Source: Cudoniella acicularis
Lineage: Eukaryota; Ascomycota; Leotiomycetes; Helotiales; Helotiaceae
Assembly: GCA_013054445.1 (NCBI GenBank)
Contig: JAAMPI010000181.1
Span: forward strand, 1-54,886
Reading direction: 5' to 3'
DNA: 54,886 nt
Shown here: positions 12,572 to 23,290 of the stretch, one piece after another
Position numbering within the stretch: position 1 is the first letter of the stretch
How the letters are laid out: every line of letters starts with the position of its first letter
Position numbers and translations under genes: made by a program
Notes under the pieces: model-generated
Database searches by the model: none
Seen by the model: the letters and a program-made list of their open reading frames with translations, nothing else
Told to the model about the DNA's origin: nothing

Positions 12572-15411
12572 TTGACCAACATCCTTGAAATGACTTCTAT
12601 GCCTCCTCCGCCGCCGCCACCAACCCTTCGTGCCCCAATCGGGAGCCCTCCGCCGTTCGATGAGGACTCTGAGACTGATTCCGATCCAGAATCTGATGAA
12701 GAATCCGAATCCGACACCGCCACTCTTTCTGCATCGTCGCCGACTGCTGCACATCATAACCCTACGGACTCCCAAGAACAGTTATCCGATCGGCTCCTCG
12801 ATCAACTACGATCGGCAGTTGAAGGGTATCCTTCATTTGCCAACTACTGCTGCGGGGGTAGCATTCCCATTTCGACAGCTCCTCGCAATTCTCCCTCTCT
12901 TCAAGACTCCTCAAAAGCCCCAATCACTTCGCCTCCAGTGATCCTACGCTTTGATACGCATTCAGGCAATGTATGCAAACTCAACCTACCTCCAGAACCT
13001 GAAGATGACAAGGGGAAAGGCAAAAAGAAGGTGGATGTTGAAGACCTGTTGGTTGCTTGCACACCCGAATTGACTGAGGATGAAAAGTCCGGTAGGGGTA
13101 TTCGCGGAAAAGGAAAGAAGAGTTCCGCAAAGATGGACCGAGAGAAATTCTCTGTGAATATCCATCCAGCAGATATTGGCATCGTGGACACAATCAAGCA
13201 GATTTTGCTACCAGAAGTTAAGCTGTCCAGCGGAGATGAAGGACCGCCTGAGAAGGGGAAGAGTATCTGGGAGGGATCTGGTAAGGAGAGTTGGAGAGAA
13301 AGAGAAGAGCACTGGGGTGTGCGAGCAGAATTGAGCGAGCTCAGCGTACGTCTCTTCCATCTACTTCGCATTAAAATCCTACTAACAATGACCGCATAGG
13401 TGTATTTTAGTTCCTCGAGTAACGCACAGAAACAATTCGATACTCCGCCGCGTCGAGGCTCCCACTTCGGCACTCTCATAATCTGCCTCCCCTCACCACA
13501 TCAAGGTGCCTATCTTCCCACTCCTTCCCACCTCTGTATTCCGTACACTAACCGCCCATTTAAAAATCCAGGAGGAGGCCAACTCCTAACCCACCACAAC
13601 CTCTCCCCAACCAGCACCTCCAGCACGCCCAAAAACCACGAAACATTCTTCCCAACAGCATCACTAAACCCAACCCTAACATGGGCCGCCTACCGGCGCA
13701 CCTCCTCGCACGCCATCCTGCCCATCACCTGCGGCCACCTCGTCACCCTCACCTACAACCTATACATCACGGAAGCTACAGGTAGCATACTACAGCGGTT
13801 TCCGATTGCGGATCCGAGGTTGTATCCGCTTTATCGGATTGTGAGGGGGTTTTTGGGTCAGCGAGAGTTTATGAGTAATGGTACGTACTATGTTTCTATT
13901 TTTATCCCAGCATATTACTTGCATTTTGTTGCTTTTTTTTTTACGTTTTATCGTTATTACGATTGTTTTGCGTCGTTATTGTTTTGCATCACCAATATCG
14001 TTATCGTCATCGCAATCTTCTACTCCTACGGATATCTGCACGGTACTGGTATCGCGCTGGTACCTCCGTACCCAAGTTACGAACCTGGTTCGGACTTGCT
14101 TACCCAGGTACTCCGCTCACTGCCGGAGCCGCCCCACTCTCGCTTAAGTGGCGGCCAGTTGGTCGGGGGCGCCAGGGGGAGCCTTGCCCCCGTTGTGGCT
14201 GAAGCGAGAATCCTCCTCTTTTTCCTCAAATTATTCTTTTCTTGTACCTATCCTGTCTGTCTTGTCTCAGCTCCTTCCGTCCTGCGTACCATTTTTGTTC
14301 ATTGCATAAGTGCATCCTCTTATGCCTGAGCAACTGGATGGATGGCTGGGTTGGGTGGATGGGAGGAGATGAGATGAGATGGCATATCCCGTGTGCGGTA
14401 TGCATTGTGTGTAACGTGCATACGAAGGTGGAGCGAGTGAGAGGGGGAGAGACAGAGGGAGAGGCAATCGGTCGGAGTCGCCGTGCCGCATTTCTTGCTC
14501 GGGAGTTCCCGAGAAAGAGAGAGAGGGGGGGATAATCTCCGAATGGATGGTTGAAAGCTTCTAGAAGATTACTTTATCGGTTCTTGGTTCTTCCTTGTTT
14601 TTTTAACTGGGCGTGTGCAGTAGTTCTGTGCGCTTGCATGGATGGATCTGTTTTTTCCTTGTTGATTTGGTTTGGAATTTTCTGTCTGGCACGTTTTTTT
14701 CCCTCTATCTGACCTTCCTCTTTTGGGTGTTGGAGTTTTGTGGATCTTCTTTTCCTCGAACAGATGAGAATGGTTGTAGAGTGAGCTGGTCTTGGTCCTA
14801 TCTCCATTTTATTCATTTCTCTGTCGTTCTCTGAGGGTGGAACGATAGAACAGTACGGGGACTCAGTCTTGGGTTTGCTCTCCCCTTTTTGTGGGCATTT
14901 TATCGACTTAGTGGTCGTTTTTGGTTTTGATTTGGATATGATTGATATCATTTCTTCCTTCCCTTGTGTTCCTCAAATGAAAATGAATTGCTTAGAATTC
15001 TGACCCAGTGGTTGACACTTCACCTCTTCTTCTATCGCCTCGTTTTCTTTCCTTCCATCCATCCCCCTTCTTATATTTCCTTCCCTTCCGTCCCCATCCA
15101 GCTCTCTCTCTCTCTNNTAAACCTATATCCCCTGACCCAGCTAACCCACCACCCCAATCACAGGCGGCACCCTAGCCTTCCACACCACACACCCCTACTC
15201 ACACACACGCCGCCAAACCTCCTCCCTAATGCCGTACTCCCTCCTCGGTATCGACGCCATCATCTTCTGCGTTTTCCGCGCTTTAGGATTAAAAACTATG
15301 GTTGCTCCTGTGTTGGGGGATGAGGCGTGGGATGATTTTGAGCAGGTTAAGGAGGAGAGGGAGTTGAGGGGTTTGTATGGTGGTGAAGGGGAGGCGGGCG
15401 GGGGGGAGTGA
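12572..15411 (+). CDS. 2-oxoglutarate/Fe(II) oxygenase-like protein, active-site residues missing
   Basis: Four exons (12572-13345, 13400-13505, 13572-13880, 15164-15411) keep frame and give 478 residues. The first two introns are 54 and 66 nt with ACTAAC-type branch sites; the third is 1283 nt and contains an assembly gap. The N-terminus is acidic and low-complexity (poly-Pro, then a Glu/Asp/Ser run). The central part matches the fungal prolyl-4-hydroxylase-like oxygenase fold: FDTP, FGTLIICLPSPHQGGQL, WAAY, TLTYNLY, then GGTLAFH in exon 4. In this fold iron is held by H-x-D...H and 2-oxoglutarate by an Arg ten residues after the last His. Here the first His position is Gln270 (QFD, Asp272 kept), distal His340 is kept, and the H+10 position is Leu350. 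The product is therefore probably not a normal dioxygenase. Which of the nearby Mets at residues 1, 7 and 10 is used is unclear. Confidence 0.75.
13881..15163 (+). other. Unusually long intron with assembly gap
   Basis: The donor gtacgt follows AGT-AAT-G and the acceptor aatcacag precedes GC-GGC-ACC, restoring the oxygenase-family stretch N-G-G-T-L. At 1283 nt it is more than ten times the other introns in this window. It contains T-rich and GA/CT simple sequence and the undetermined bases at 15116-15117 in a CT repeat. I see no coding domain or transposon inside. An inserted element or misassembly is possible. Confidence 0.6.
15116..15117. other. Undetermined bases (assembly gap)
   Basis: Two n characters directly follow a CT dinucleotide repeat. 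The true length of the gap is unknown, so distances inside the surrounding intron are not reliable. Confidence 0.95.
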
Positions 15412-15685
15412 AGGTGGGGAGATGGATTTTGAAGGGGAGGAGCGGGGTGAGGGTGAGGGAAATGGTGCCGGAGGGTTGAGATGTTCTGATGGTGTGGTTT
15501 AGCTGCTAGGTAAAGCTAATGAGGAAGTGCTATAGTGAAAATACATGGAAGGATCAGACAAACGTCCAACACAGTTGGGATACATAAACTTCCAAGGCAA
15601 GCTCTGATTGTACTTGTACTTCCCTTCAAGTATTTTCTTAATGGGCCCTTTTAAATCCAACGTATGTTGAATCTTTCATGTCATG

Positions 15686-16789
15686 TCATGTCGAAGAGAA
15701 CTGAGGGCCAGGTTTTACACCCAGACGCTTCATCTCAGACTCCACGACTTTCTTCAACACCACATCCTGATCTGGCACCGGCTCGAAACCCAACCTCGTT
15801 TTCGCCTTCTCGATATTCCAATCGCAACAACCCTGACCAAGGTACTTGATACCCAAAACTGGAATATCTGGTTGTTTGGTGCCCAGCGTGAAAATCCAGT
15901 ACATCCACTCGCCCAGTATGGCAAACGCAAGCACAACCCCATATGGGATAACCTGGACCTCTTTTTGTTCGACAGGGTATCCGGCCATTGCGAAGACTTT
16001 GCGCGCAAAGTCGAAGTAAGGGACACTCACCCCATCTGAAATGAAGAAGGCCTCTCCATCAACCCTTCCATTGCTCGAGGATTCCTTGTCCTTCGATCTC
16101 AATAAGGCTTTCGCTGCTAAGATGTGTGCGGTCGCAGCACTCTCAACAAACAAGAACTCGAATTTGTTCTTGTTATTCCCGATTTGTGTTTTGTGTTGAC
16201 CCTTCTTCACCATGCCCAATAGAGCGGTCATGGTCTTGTCATCCTTTTCTCCATACATAGCCGGAACTCGCAGGACAGCTGTTGTGAGGGCGGGCGCGTT
16301 GGCGGCGAGAACCTCTGCGTCAGCCATGGCTTTGGTTCGTTCATATGGATTGCATTGACTAGTTTCTGTGTATAGCATAGCTGCCTCCTCATCGATTCTC
16401 ACTCCGTATTGTGGTATAACGGCTGAGTCTGTGCTCGTGTAGACAAACGCGCGCACCGATGAATCTGCGGCTGCACACTGAAGCAGGACCCGGGTACCCA
16501 TGACATTCGTGTGTCGCATGACCTTTTCTGGCAAGGTATAGGGTGGAGTGGCAGTGTGAATGATTACTCTGGGCTTGATTTCATCCAAGAGGGCTTTCAC
16601 TTCTTGTTGATTCGCGATGTCTCCGGCGTGGTAATTGACGTTTGGGTGGAGGTTTAGCGTGGGATTTCGACTCAGGACATGAACGGAAGAGCAGCTTGGC
16701 TCGGATGAGAGAAGCTGGACAACATTGGAGCCCAGATAACCACAACCTCCAACAACAAGGACAACTCCGAGTTCTTTTTCGGAGGTCAT
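15686..16789 (-). CDS. 3-beta-hydroxysteroid dehydrogenase-like extended SDR
   Basis: A single-exon gene of 367 residues. It belongs to the extended short-chain dehydrogenases that oxidise a 3-beta-hydroxyl on sterols or similar lipids with NAD(P)+. The nucleotide-binding loop GGCGYLG is at residues 14-20, the catalytic pair is YERTK (Tyr149, Lys153) with Ser119 in YTSTDSA, and a hydrophobic segment at about 281-303 (IPYGVVLAFAILGEWMYWIF) fits membrane attachment, as in the ERG26 type. Its length is close to the 350-370 usual for that group. It could be a paralogue of the ergosterol C-4 decarboxylase or an enzyme of secondary metabolism; sequence alone does not decide. Its neighbours are a broken Zn2Cys6 regulator and, further on, another SDR. 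Confidence 0.88.
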   Translation of the reverse strand: MTSEKELGVVLVVGGCGYLGSNVVQLLSSEPSCSSVHVLSRNPTLNLHPNVNYHAGDIANQQEVKALLDEIKPRVIIHTATPPYTLPEKVMRHTNVMGTRVLLQCAAADSSVRAFVYTSTDSAVIPQYGVRIDEEAAMLYTETSQCNPYERTKAMADAEVLAANAPALTTAVLRVPAMYGEKDDKTMTALLGMVKKGQHKTQIGNNKNKFEFLFVESAATAHILAAKALLRSKDKESSSNGRVDGEAFFISDGVSVPYFDFARKVFAMAGYPVEQKEVQVIPYGVVLAFAILGEWMYWIFTLGTKQPDIPVLGIKYLGQGCCDWNIEKAKTRLGFEPVPDQDVVLKKVVESEMKRLGVKPGPQFSST

Positions 16790-17008
16790 TCTTTCGATTT
16801 CGATTTAACCGGTAGATAATTGTGGCGCAGATGCAGAGAAAGGAATACACGCTCCATCAAAAACTTTCGAGAGCGACACTGGGAGTCTGTCCAATATATA
16901 TCAGTTGTTGAGAGCTGACAAAAGGAGTACGTATAAGTACCATTGCCAGTCACGTGGTGTAATATCAACGGTTGGCTGTGATCGTTTCAACACCGACGTC
17001 CTCGGAAT

Positions 17009-18752
17009 TTACCCCATGTCGATCTTATTTGTCACACCTTTAACGCCGTCCTTTGACGTCCACAGCTTCATCATACCCATCGCTTTCGCTCGTTGTACCG
17101 CACTTGGGCTTAGCGCCGCAGCAACCTTGAGAGTAAACACGCTGCGCATAAATTCAAACCCAAGGGGACAATTATTTTCCTGATACTCCGCCATCAACAG
17201 TATTGATGTCGAGTGTGAAAGTGCAAGATCATGATGTGAAATCTCGAGGTCTGAGGACAAAGACATACGCTTAACTGGAATGAGATGGAGGATACTGTGT
17301 ATAATGATATTGATCGCATTATAGACAGAAACCGTGAAAGAAGTTGTAGGGTCCCGGTAGATGTATTTTCTCGGGGAAAACTGGGCCTTTTGGCCGTCTG
17401 AAGAGGATTCCAATTCATTCTGCCCTGGGGATAGCTCACGCAAACCCACCACACTTGAGTCCAATTCAAAGCGTAACTACCAATCGTCGAGGCTTTGAAG
17501 CATTTCGAAACATCTGAAAGCAATTTGATCATGCCCACTTTTAAGGGGAGTTATGTGTCTTTCTATATCGTCGAGTCCGACTGGGCTAGTGCTGTCAAAA
17601 ATTGTAGGTATCCCAAGCAGAATGTCGATAAGTTGGTGAAGGAGAGGTTTAGCTGTTTCTAAGAAAGGCAGGATACGCCAACTAGGAGATGCACAGATGG
17701 AAACCTTGCTAGCCATTATCGACATGCATGCCTGAGTAGATTAGCTCTTGGGCAAGAATTATTGGGTGCACAACGTACCTCGGAAATTCTCATGGACAAA
17801 AACAGTTGATGAGAAACTCCAAACTGACAATTTTCGGGCCCCCTCATTTCGAGGATTCGAACAGACGCTGCACGATGCTGGAAGACCGCTGCGGGATTGG
17901 TAGAAGTAAACATCTCAAAAATTCAAAGGAAGATTGGTATAAGTAGCTCTTCAACCCCAGGAATACGTTGCGTTTGTTTCGGATTCTGGCTGTAATCCCA
18001 CGAGGCAGCGCATAGGAACGCTCGATGATAACCAAGACTTGTGATGTACCACTGACGGCCCAATGCTTCTGCTCCTGGATGTGGATACCTTCGAGTGTGA
18101 AAGGCTATGGCAGCAGCTTTAACGGAGTATCGAAAAGCTGGCAACCTTGATTTAGATAGAATTCTTGGTACTTCCACAATCCTGGATTTTGGCAACGCAG
18201 GGCTTTCTTGGGGTCGAGTAAATAAGATAAATTTGGATATAAGTGTTTGCTCAATGGCCGTGGCATAAGATGGCTGATATACTATTTTCGCATATTGTGT
18301 AATGAAAAGATTAGGTCGCTTCAATTTCTTCTGACGGCTTTCGTTCGTATCCAAACCTGTTGATACCGAGTCATCGGAGTGTGAAGAAGACTTCAAGGGA
18401 CTAAAGTCATTCGAATCTCTTCCCTAAGAGAGTCGAACTACCAGAGCTTTTCCAGTCTCTTGCTTGATTGCTGACCTTGTGCCTAGGACATCGAGATTCT
18501 CGTGAGACAGGGAAGAGACCTCATTGACCATGTCAATAAAAACGCTCCCCTGGATTGCACCAGAGCAGTTGAAACCAAATCTCAAGCATTGACGGCGAGT
18601 TGGGGTTTTCAGGTCGCACTGTTTTGTCGTCAGACTTAAATGAACAAAGATAATATCGCGCAACTCACCTTGACACGACGTTGGCGACACTGATCACAGC
18701 CTTTGCTGCGTCGTCTTGTGCTTGGCCCGTTGCGACGAGCATCTTTCGGCAT
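17009..18752 (-). pseudogene. Zn2Cys6 fungal transcription factor, disrupted
   Basis: The ATG at 18752-18750 opens a Zn2Cys6 cluster: GCDQCRQRRVK, an intron at the usual place (donor gtgagt), then CDLKTPTRRQCLRFGFNC. The fourth cluster cysteine is Arg (CGC at 18597-18595; family PxCxxC). The same frame continues through a C-terminal domain of the Fungal_trans_2/DUF3468 kind (IFEMFTSTNPAAV, MRGPENCQFGVSHQLF), an intron near 17730-17778 and the end at 17009. It is interrupted by in-frame TAG at 18426-18424, TGA at 17925-17923 and TAG at 17479-17477. The first two fit CAG-to-TAG and CGA-to-TGA changes. With three stops and a lost zinc ligand I call it a pseudogene. It probably once regulated nearby genes such as the two dehydrogenases, but that is inference. 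Confidence 0.85.
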
Positions 18753-19869
18753 AAGTTGCACGTGCTGAGACTATCAAATAGTCTGATATGTTGCAATGTG
18801 AGACCAAAACGTGATGATCGAAGAAAAGGGGGATGCGTGTTCCGGGAACTGGGAACTCGGTATTAATAAATTGCGACCCTGGATTACATTCGCTCGGACT
18901 TCCAACGACAAGACGCGCTCCGAGCCTCTCAATGCTGTTTGTGTTTCATCCCCATGATCCCAGTGTCCAGGAACTTGGTTTTGATACTTTTGATGGGCTC
19001 ATCAGACGGTCAGACCGCCGTCAGGATTCAGGAAACTTCGGACTGGGCTGACATCGAGGCATCTCGAAGACTGGACAAGGACAATGCGACGGAGGTCATG
19101 GACATAAACACGTGTGCCGATTCATGAGGAGTGCCGGAGCTTCAATGAATTACTGGGATCTGGTTGGAATCGTGATGCCAAGTCGAGGTAGACAAATGTC
19201 GTAGCAAGGGAAATGGGAAGAAGTCGTCTGAAATTTACACGTACTGTTCTTGGAAATACCCCGCCTTAGTCATCCCCCTCTTTTTCCTTTTTCTTTTCTT
19301 TCTTTTCCCGCCTGGCCTTATTTCCGATTATTATTTTCTAGTCTCCTCCTCCCTGTTAATCGCAGGCTCCTACAAGTCGAAGTTTCCCGGTCGCTATCGG
19401 CATAAACGCACCGGAGTAGCTTTCATTGCAGACTCTCTCAGAATCTCTTGTTTTGCGCATTCTTGAAAATTGCGAGGTTCGGAGCAACTCTCCCCGCTCT
19501 GGAGGTTCTGATTTATCAGCGGTTCTGAAAATGAACACCGAATATTAATCTCGATACGCGACAATATGCTTCACGCTTTCCCCTTTGGGTCTTCCTCGAG
19601 TTGTGGGAATATGGCCGGAGATATGCATCAGTAAGGTTACTGCTTTCCACGTTGTGTTCTAGCGAACACCGTGATTCGGTGTTGCCTAATCGTGCCCCAT
19701 ATATTCCATTTCTGTGACGACCAGTTCCGTAAATAAACAATGCTCCTCCTACAAAAACAACTCTTTCTCATAAATATTTTACGTCTCCATTTTTATCCTT
19801 CAAGCACATCTGTATACTGAAACCGCAATTGAAATTATTTAACTCATTTCCCATCCAAAAAGAATCAGC
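18753..19869. other. Intergenic between regulator relic and SDR
   Basis: No coding domain was recognised. The last 300 bases before 19870 are A/T-rich with pyrimidine tracts, as expected for the promoter and 5' leader of the SDR gene. The first part was the upstream region of the regulator pseudogene. Confidence 0.5.
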
Positions 19870-20877
19870 ATGTCTCGCTACGCTCCAGCTCATGTCAATC
19901 CCCAAGGTCCAGGGGATGACCGTCCCACAGCTCTTCAAATTGTTAAAGATGAAGACATGGAAAACAGGCTCAAAGGGAAAGTGATCATCATCACCGGCAC
20001 ATCTTCAGGCATCGGTATGGAAACAGCTCGAGCTCTTTCCGCAACATCAGCAACTCTTTTTTTGACAGCTCGAGATCTCACAAAGGCAAAAGAAGCCTTG
20101 ACTGGTATTCTGGAACCTGGCCGCATTGAACTCGTTGAGATGGACCTCACCTCTTTCACCAGCGTGCGCAGTGCCGCCAAAACCATCCTGGAGAAATCGA
20201 ATAACCAAGTCAACATTCTCATCAACAATGCTGGCGTGATGGCTATTGCTGATCTCCAGTTGACACAGGACGGCAACGAAATACAATTCGGTACTAACCA
20301 CCTCGCCCACTTCCTTCTTTTCCAGCTTCTCAAGCCCGCTTTACTCGCGAGCTCGACGCCAGAATTCAACTCGCGAGTCGTGAATCTCACTTCCTCCGGC
20401 CATAGGCTTCAAAGAATCAACGAATCAGACAACTACAGTTTCCAGAAAGGGGATTATAACCCTTGGACCGCGTATGCACAATCCAAGACTGCCAATATCT
20501 ACATGGCCAACGAGATAGATCGCCGCTATGCATTCAAAGGACTTCATGCAACAAGTGTTCACCCGGGAGCCATCATGACTCATCTCCAGAAACACGTTGA
20601 TCCTGCGATACTTGCGGAGTCGGCCAAAAATGATACGATACTCATGTTGTTGAAGAGTGTGGAGCAAGGTGCTGCTACGACGACATGGGCTGCTGTTGGG
20701 AAGGAGTGGGAGGGGAAAGGTGGCAGGTATCTTGCGAATTGTGCGGAGGAGATGAAAGGGAAGGATGATGGGGATATGTGGGGTGTGGGGTATGTGAGCC
20801 ACACTTATGATCCGAAGAGCGAGGGGAGACTTTGGAAGGATTCCTTGAAGATTGTAGGGTTGGAGGATGACCTGTAA
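19870..20877 (+). CDS. Short-chain dehydrogenase/reductase (WWOX/retinol dehydrogenase-like)
   Basis: A single-exon oxidoreductase of 335 residues using NAD(P)H. The cofactor loop TGTSSGIG lies at 42-49, NNAG at 119-122, Ser175/176 in NLTSSGH, and the catalytic YAQSK has Tyr202 and Lys206. HPGAIMTHLQ follows, as in the group of fungal SDRs close to retinol dehydrogenases and WWOX. All catalytic residues are present and length is normal, so it is probably active; the substrate is unknown. The start is the only ATG before the cofactor domain that leaves a typical 30-40 residue lead. A short A/T-rich promoter precedes it. Confidence 0.92.
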   Translation: MSRYAPAHVNPQGPGDDRPTALQIVKDEDMENRLKGKVIIITGTSSGIGMETARALSATSATLFLTARDLTKAKEALTGILEPGRIELVEMDLTSFTSVRSAAKTILEKSNNQVNILINNAGVMAIADLQLTQDGNEIQFGTNHLAHFLLFQLLKPALLASSTPEFNSRVVNLTSSGHRLQRINESDNYSFQKGDYNPWTAYAQSKTANIYMANEIDRRYAFKGLHATSVHPGAIMTHLQKHVDPAILAESAKNDTILMLLKSVEQGAATTTWAAVGKEWEGKGGRYLANCAEEMKGKDDGDMWGVGYVSHTYDPKSEGRLWKDSLKIVGLEDDL

Positions 20878-21479
20878 AGAAAAGACTACAGAGAGCAATT
20901 AGGAAAAGAGAGTTTCGAATTGATTTAAATGTCTCTTCTCACTAGCCAATGGTAAATCAGAAATGAGCCAAGCTAGTGTCTTGCTTGGTTGTTTTTTCTA
21001 AGCATTTAGCTTCCAGTGGACTTATACTCAAAACAATTATCCGAGTAAAAACAGACCACTTACTACAATACTTGTGAGTTACCATCTATTTGTGAGCTAC
21101 TATCCTTGATGACCTGGCTCTTAGGGAAAAACCCCCCACTGGATAACGTGCATTGAACGTTAAAACAACATTATTCAATCCATTCCTCTTAATCGAACAC
21201 AAACCCACGAGGTAAGTCAAAACACCATGCTAGCAATACTATCATTTTCTTACCTTGAAGCTGGACATGGCCAGCACGTGTTTTCGCGACCCCATTTTTC
21301 AGCCCTCCCCTCCCCCCGAAGTCATCTACTTACCTATCGGCTCTGACGAAGCTTCTCTACCTCAACCACCACCCTCCTCTCTATCCAGCTTATCCTCGCA
21401 ATCGGAGCCGTCACGATGCCAGGAGTAATGAAGAGTAGCCTTAGCTGGGAGGAATAAAGACCCGAAGACTGGGCGGTTT
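20878..21479. other. Intergenic, no gene seen
   Basis: This follows the SDR stop codon and runs to the first caspase-family relic. Nothing recognisable as a gene or repeat; a CCCCTCC-type pyrimidine run is at about 21305-21315. Confidence 0.55.
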
Positions 21480-22465
21480 TTGATGGCGCCTACTGCCGAG
21501 GCTGATGATAACGCCGTGAAGAAGACGAAGGCACATGTGCATGGTGGGAATGGTGATGGGGGACCTGTTACGAAGAAGAGGAAATCGAATCCGCCGAGCC
21601 GGACGAATCATGGAGAGACAACATCTGCGTATGCGAGCCAGACAAGTTCACAAGGGCAGCCTGGCAGTGCTGCTTTGCAGGCGAAGAAGAACCAGGGAGA
21701 TTTCCAGAATCGGGTGGGTAATGGCGGACCAGCTGCGAAGGATAGCAAGCCCAATCAGTCGCAAATTCAAGTCGACAATGTCTCGTCATCTACGGGAAAG
21801 CCGAGGCCAGCTCTACAGAGTCAGAATAGGGCTGCTTTATATACCCCGAGTAACGCCAATGCAAAAATTCAAGCGTCGAACGGCGCTTTCCAAATACCGG
21901 CTGAAAAAAAAAAATGCGAGAAATCTCAAAAGAATTTTACGATAAACCGCTGGATGAACATGTAGGGTGAAGTTCACATTACAAGCTTGAAACTTTCTAA
22001 TACAATTTTCAGAAGCGCCTTAACGAATGGAAAGAAGACCACCGCCATCGCATGTATTTACTGCGAGACCAAGCGAAGAGATACAGAAAAAAAAATAACA
22101 AGAGCTTGAGAGCCCCGAAGAGCCGAAGGAGATTCAGAAGCTCAGGGAGAGAATTAAGGAGCTTGAGGATATCGAGGATGAAAGCAATGAAGAGCTCCAA
22201 GAGCTGCGGGAAGCTAAGGAATAGATGCAAGAATTGGAAGAAGAGAGAGATGAATTCTTAGAGATAAAAGAAGAGTAACGCAAACCTCAGGGAGCGCGTT
22301 GCGCAATTAGAGGACCTTGAAAACGATGTGCTTCGTTTTGCTCTCTGGAGGCAGTCCTTCCAAGCTGAAATAGAAGAGGTATGGCCAAACCGACACAAAT
22401 CCCGATACAAACGGGTAAAAGCCTTGTTAGTACGCTGGGCATCTGATGACCTTGGAGTCAAATAA
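21480..22465 (+). pseudogene. Caspase-like family relic, copy 1 (coiled coil only)
   Basis: This copy starts with a Gln/Ser/Lys-rich low-complexity N-terminus (from ATG 21480). It changes frame in the A-run at about 21903-21912 and again in the A-run near 22087, then gives a Glu-rich coiled coil (IQKLRERIKELEDIEDE) that is cut by TAG at 22222-22224. It ends with the family block RHKSRYKRVKALLVRW-SDDLGV at about 22390-22460, directly followed by TAA at 22463-22465. The same block in copy 2 (28.6 kb) leads into the caspase-like domain, which is absent here. A truncated, multiply broken paralogue. Confidence 0.7.
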
Positions 22466-23290
22466 GAGGTGAATCGCAGTCTAGTCACATGATAGCGTGA
22501 GCTAGCGTGTGGCGCTAAGGGCACACAGATAGCCTCACACTCTCCTGCTCTCCTTCCCTTTTCAGTTAGCACAATAAGATACGATTCTACACCCCTTAAT
22601 AGCTTCCTCATGCCTACCAGAATAGAGATCATTACTCTATTCTCAATACCGGCAGCGTATTCTAAAATGGCCGTCTCCTCTCGTCTTCGTATCTTTCCAC
22701 TCCTATCTCTCAGGATGAGGAATACTGGGGACCGAGAAAGGCGTAAGCCTCTAGTTTAGGAATCAGATTGACAAGTTGGGTGAAGGGTGAAACCTGGACA
22801 ATTGAAAATTTGGCGGTGGTGTAGTTCGGGCTAATATCGGGCCGCCTTACTCAATCGGGTTAACTTTGGCGAAAAATATGAGTCTAGTGGGGTTATGTGA
22901 GTGGGAAAATTGTGCGAGTTATTGCTATTTGAATCGTACCCTCTAAAGGTTGTCAGTAGCCTCCTTGATGAATGCCAATGTAAAGTAGCTTGCGAAAAAG
23001 TGCTCGCAACCGCCTTAAAAAATGGCCTTTTGCGATAGTATCGAACTTCGTTTGTTCGATTAACTGCTTGGTATATGCTCTGTGGTGGTTGATGAGGTAT
23101 TTATAGAGGATAAATTCTGGTGGTGCCACTAGAGAGTCCACGTGCTGTGCCACGAATTCGGTCGCCCCGCTAATGTCGCCAAGCCCTTGAGCTCAAAAAC
23201 TTATTTCAGTGGTTGCAGCCTATTCTTGTTCAGCTTGACACGTTTAAAGAAGAACTTTTGTAGTCCTCTCCTTATAGAACTTCTAGTGAC
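22466..23290. other. Intergenic with a possible small minus-strand ORF
   Basis: On the minus strand a frame open from about 23195 down to 22953 gives a coherent-looking peptide (EFVAQHVDSLVAPPEF, LFRKLLYIGIHQGGY) without a known domain. It may be a gene fragment; upstream it meets a stop. The rest, including the region before the HET gene, has no recognised feature. Confidence 0.3.
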
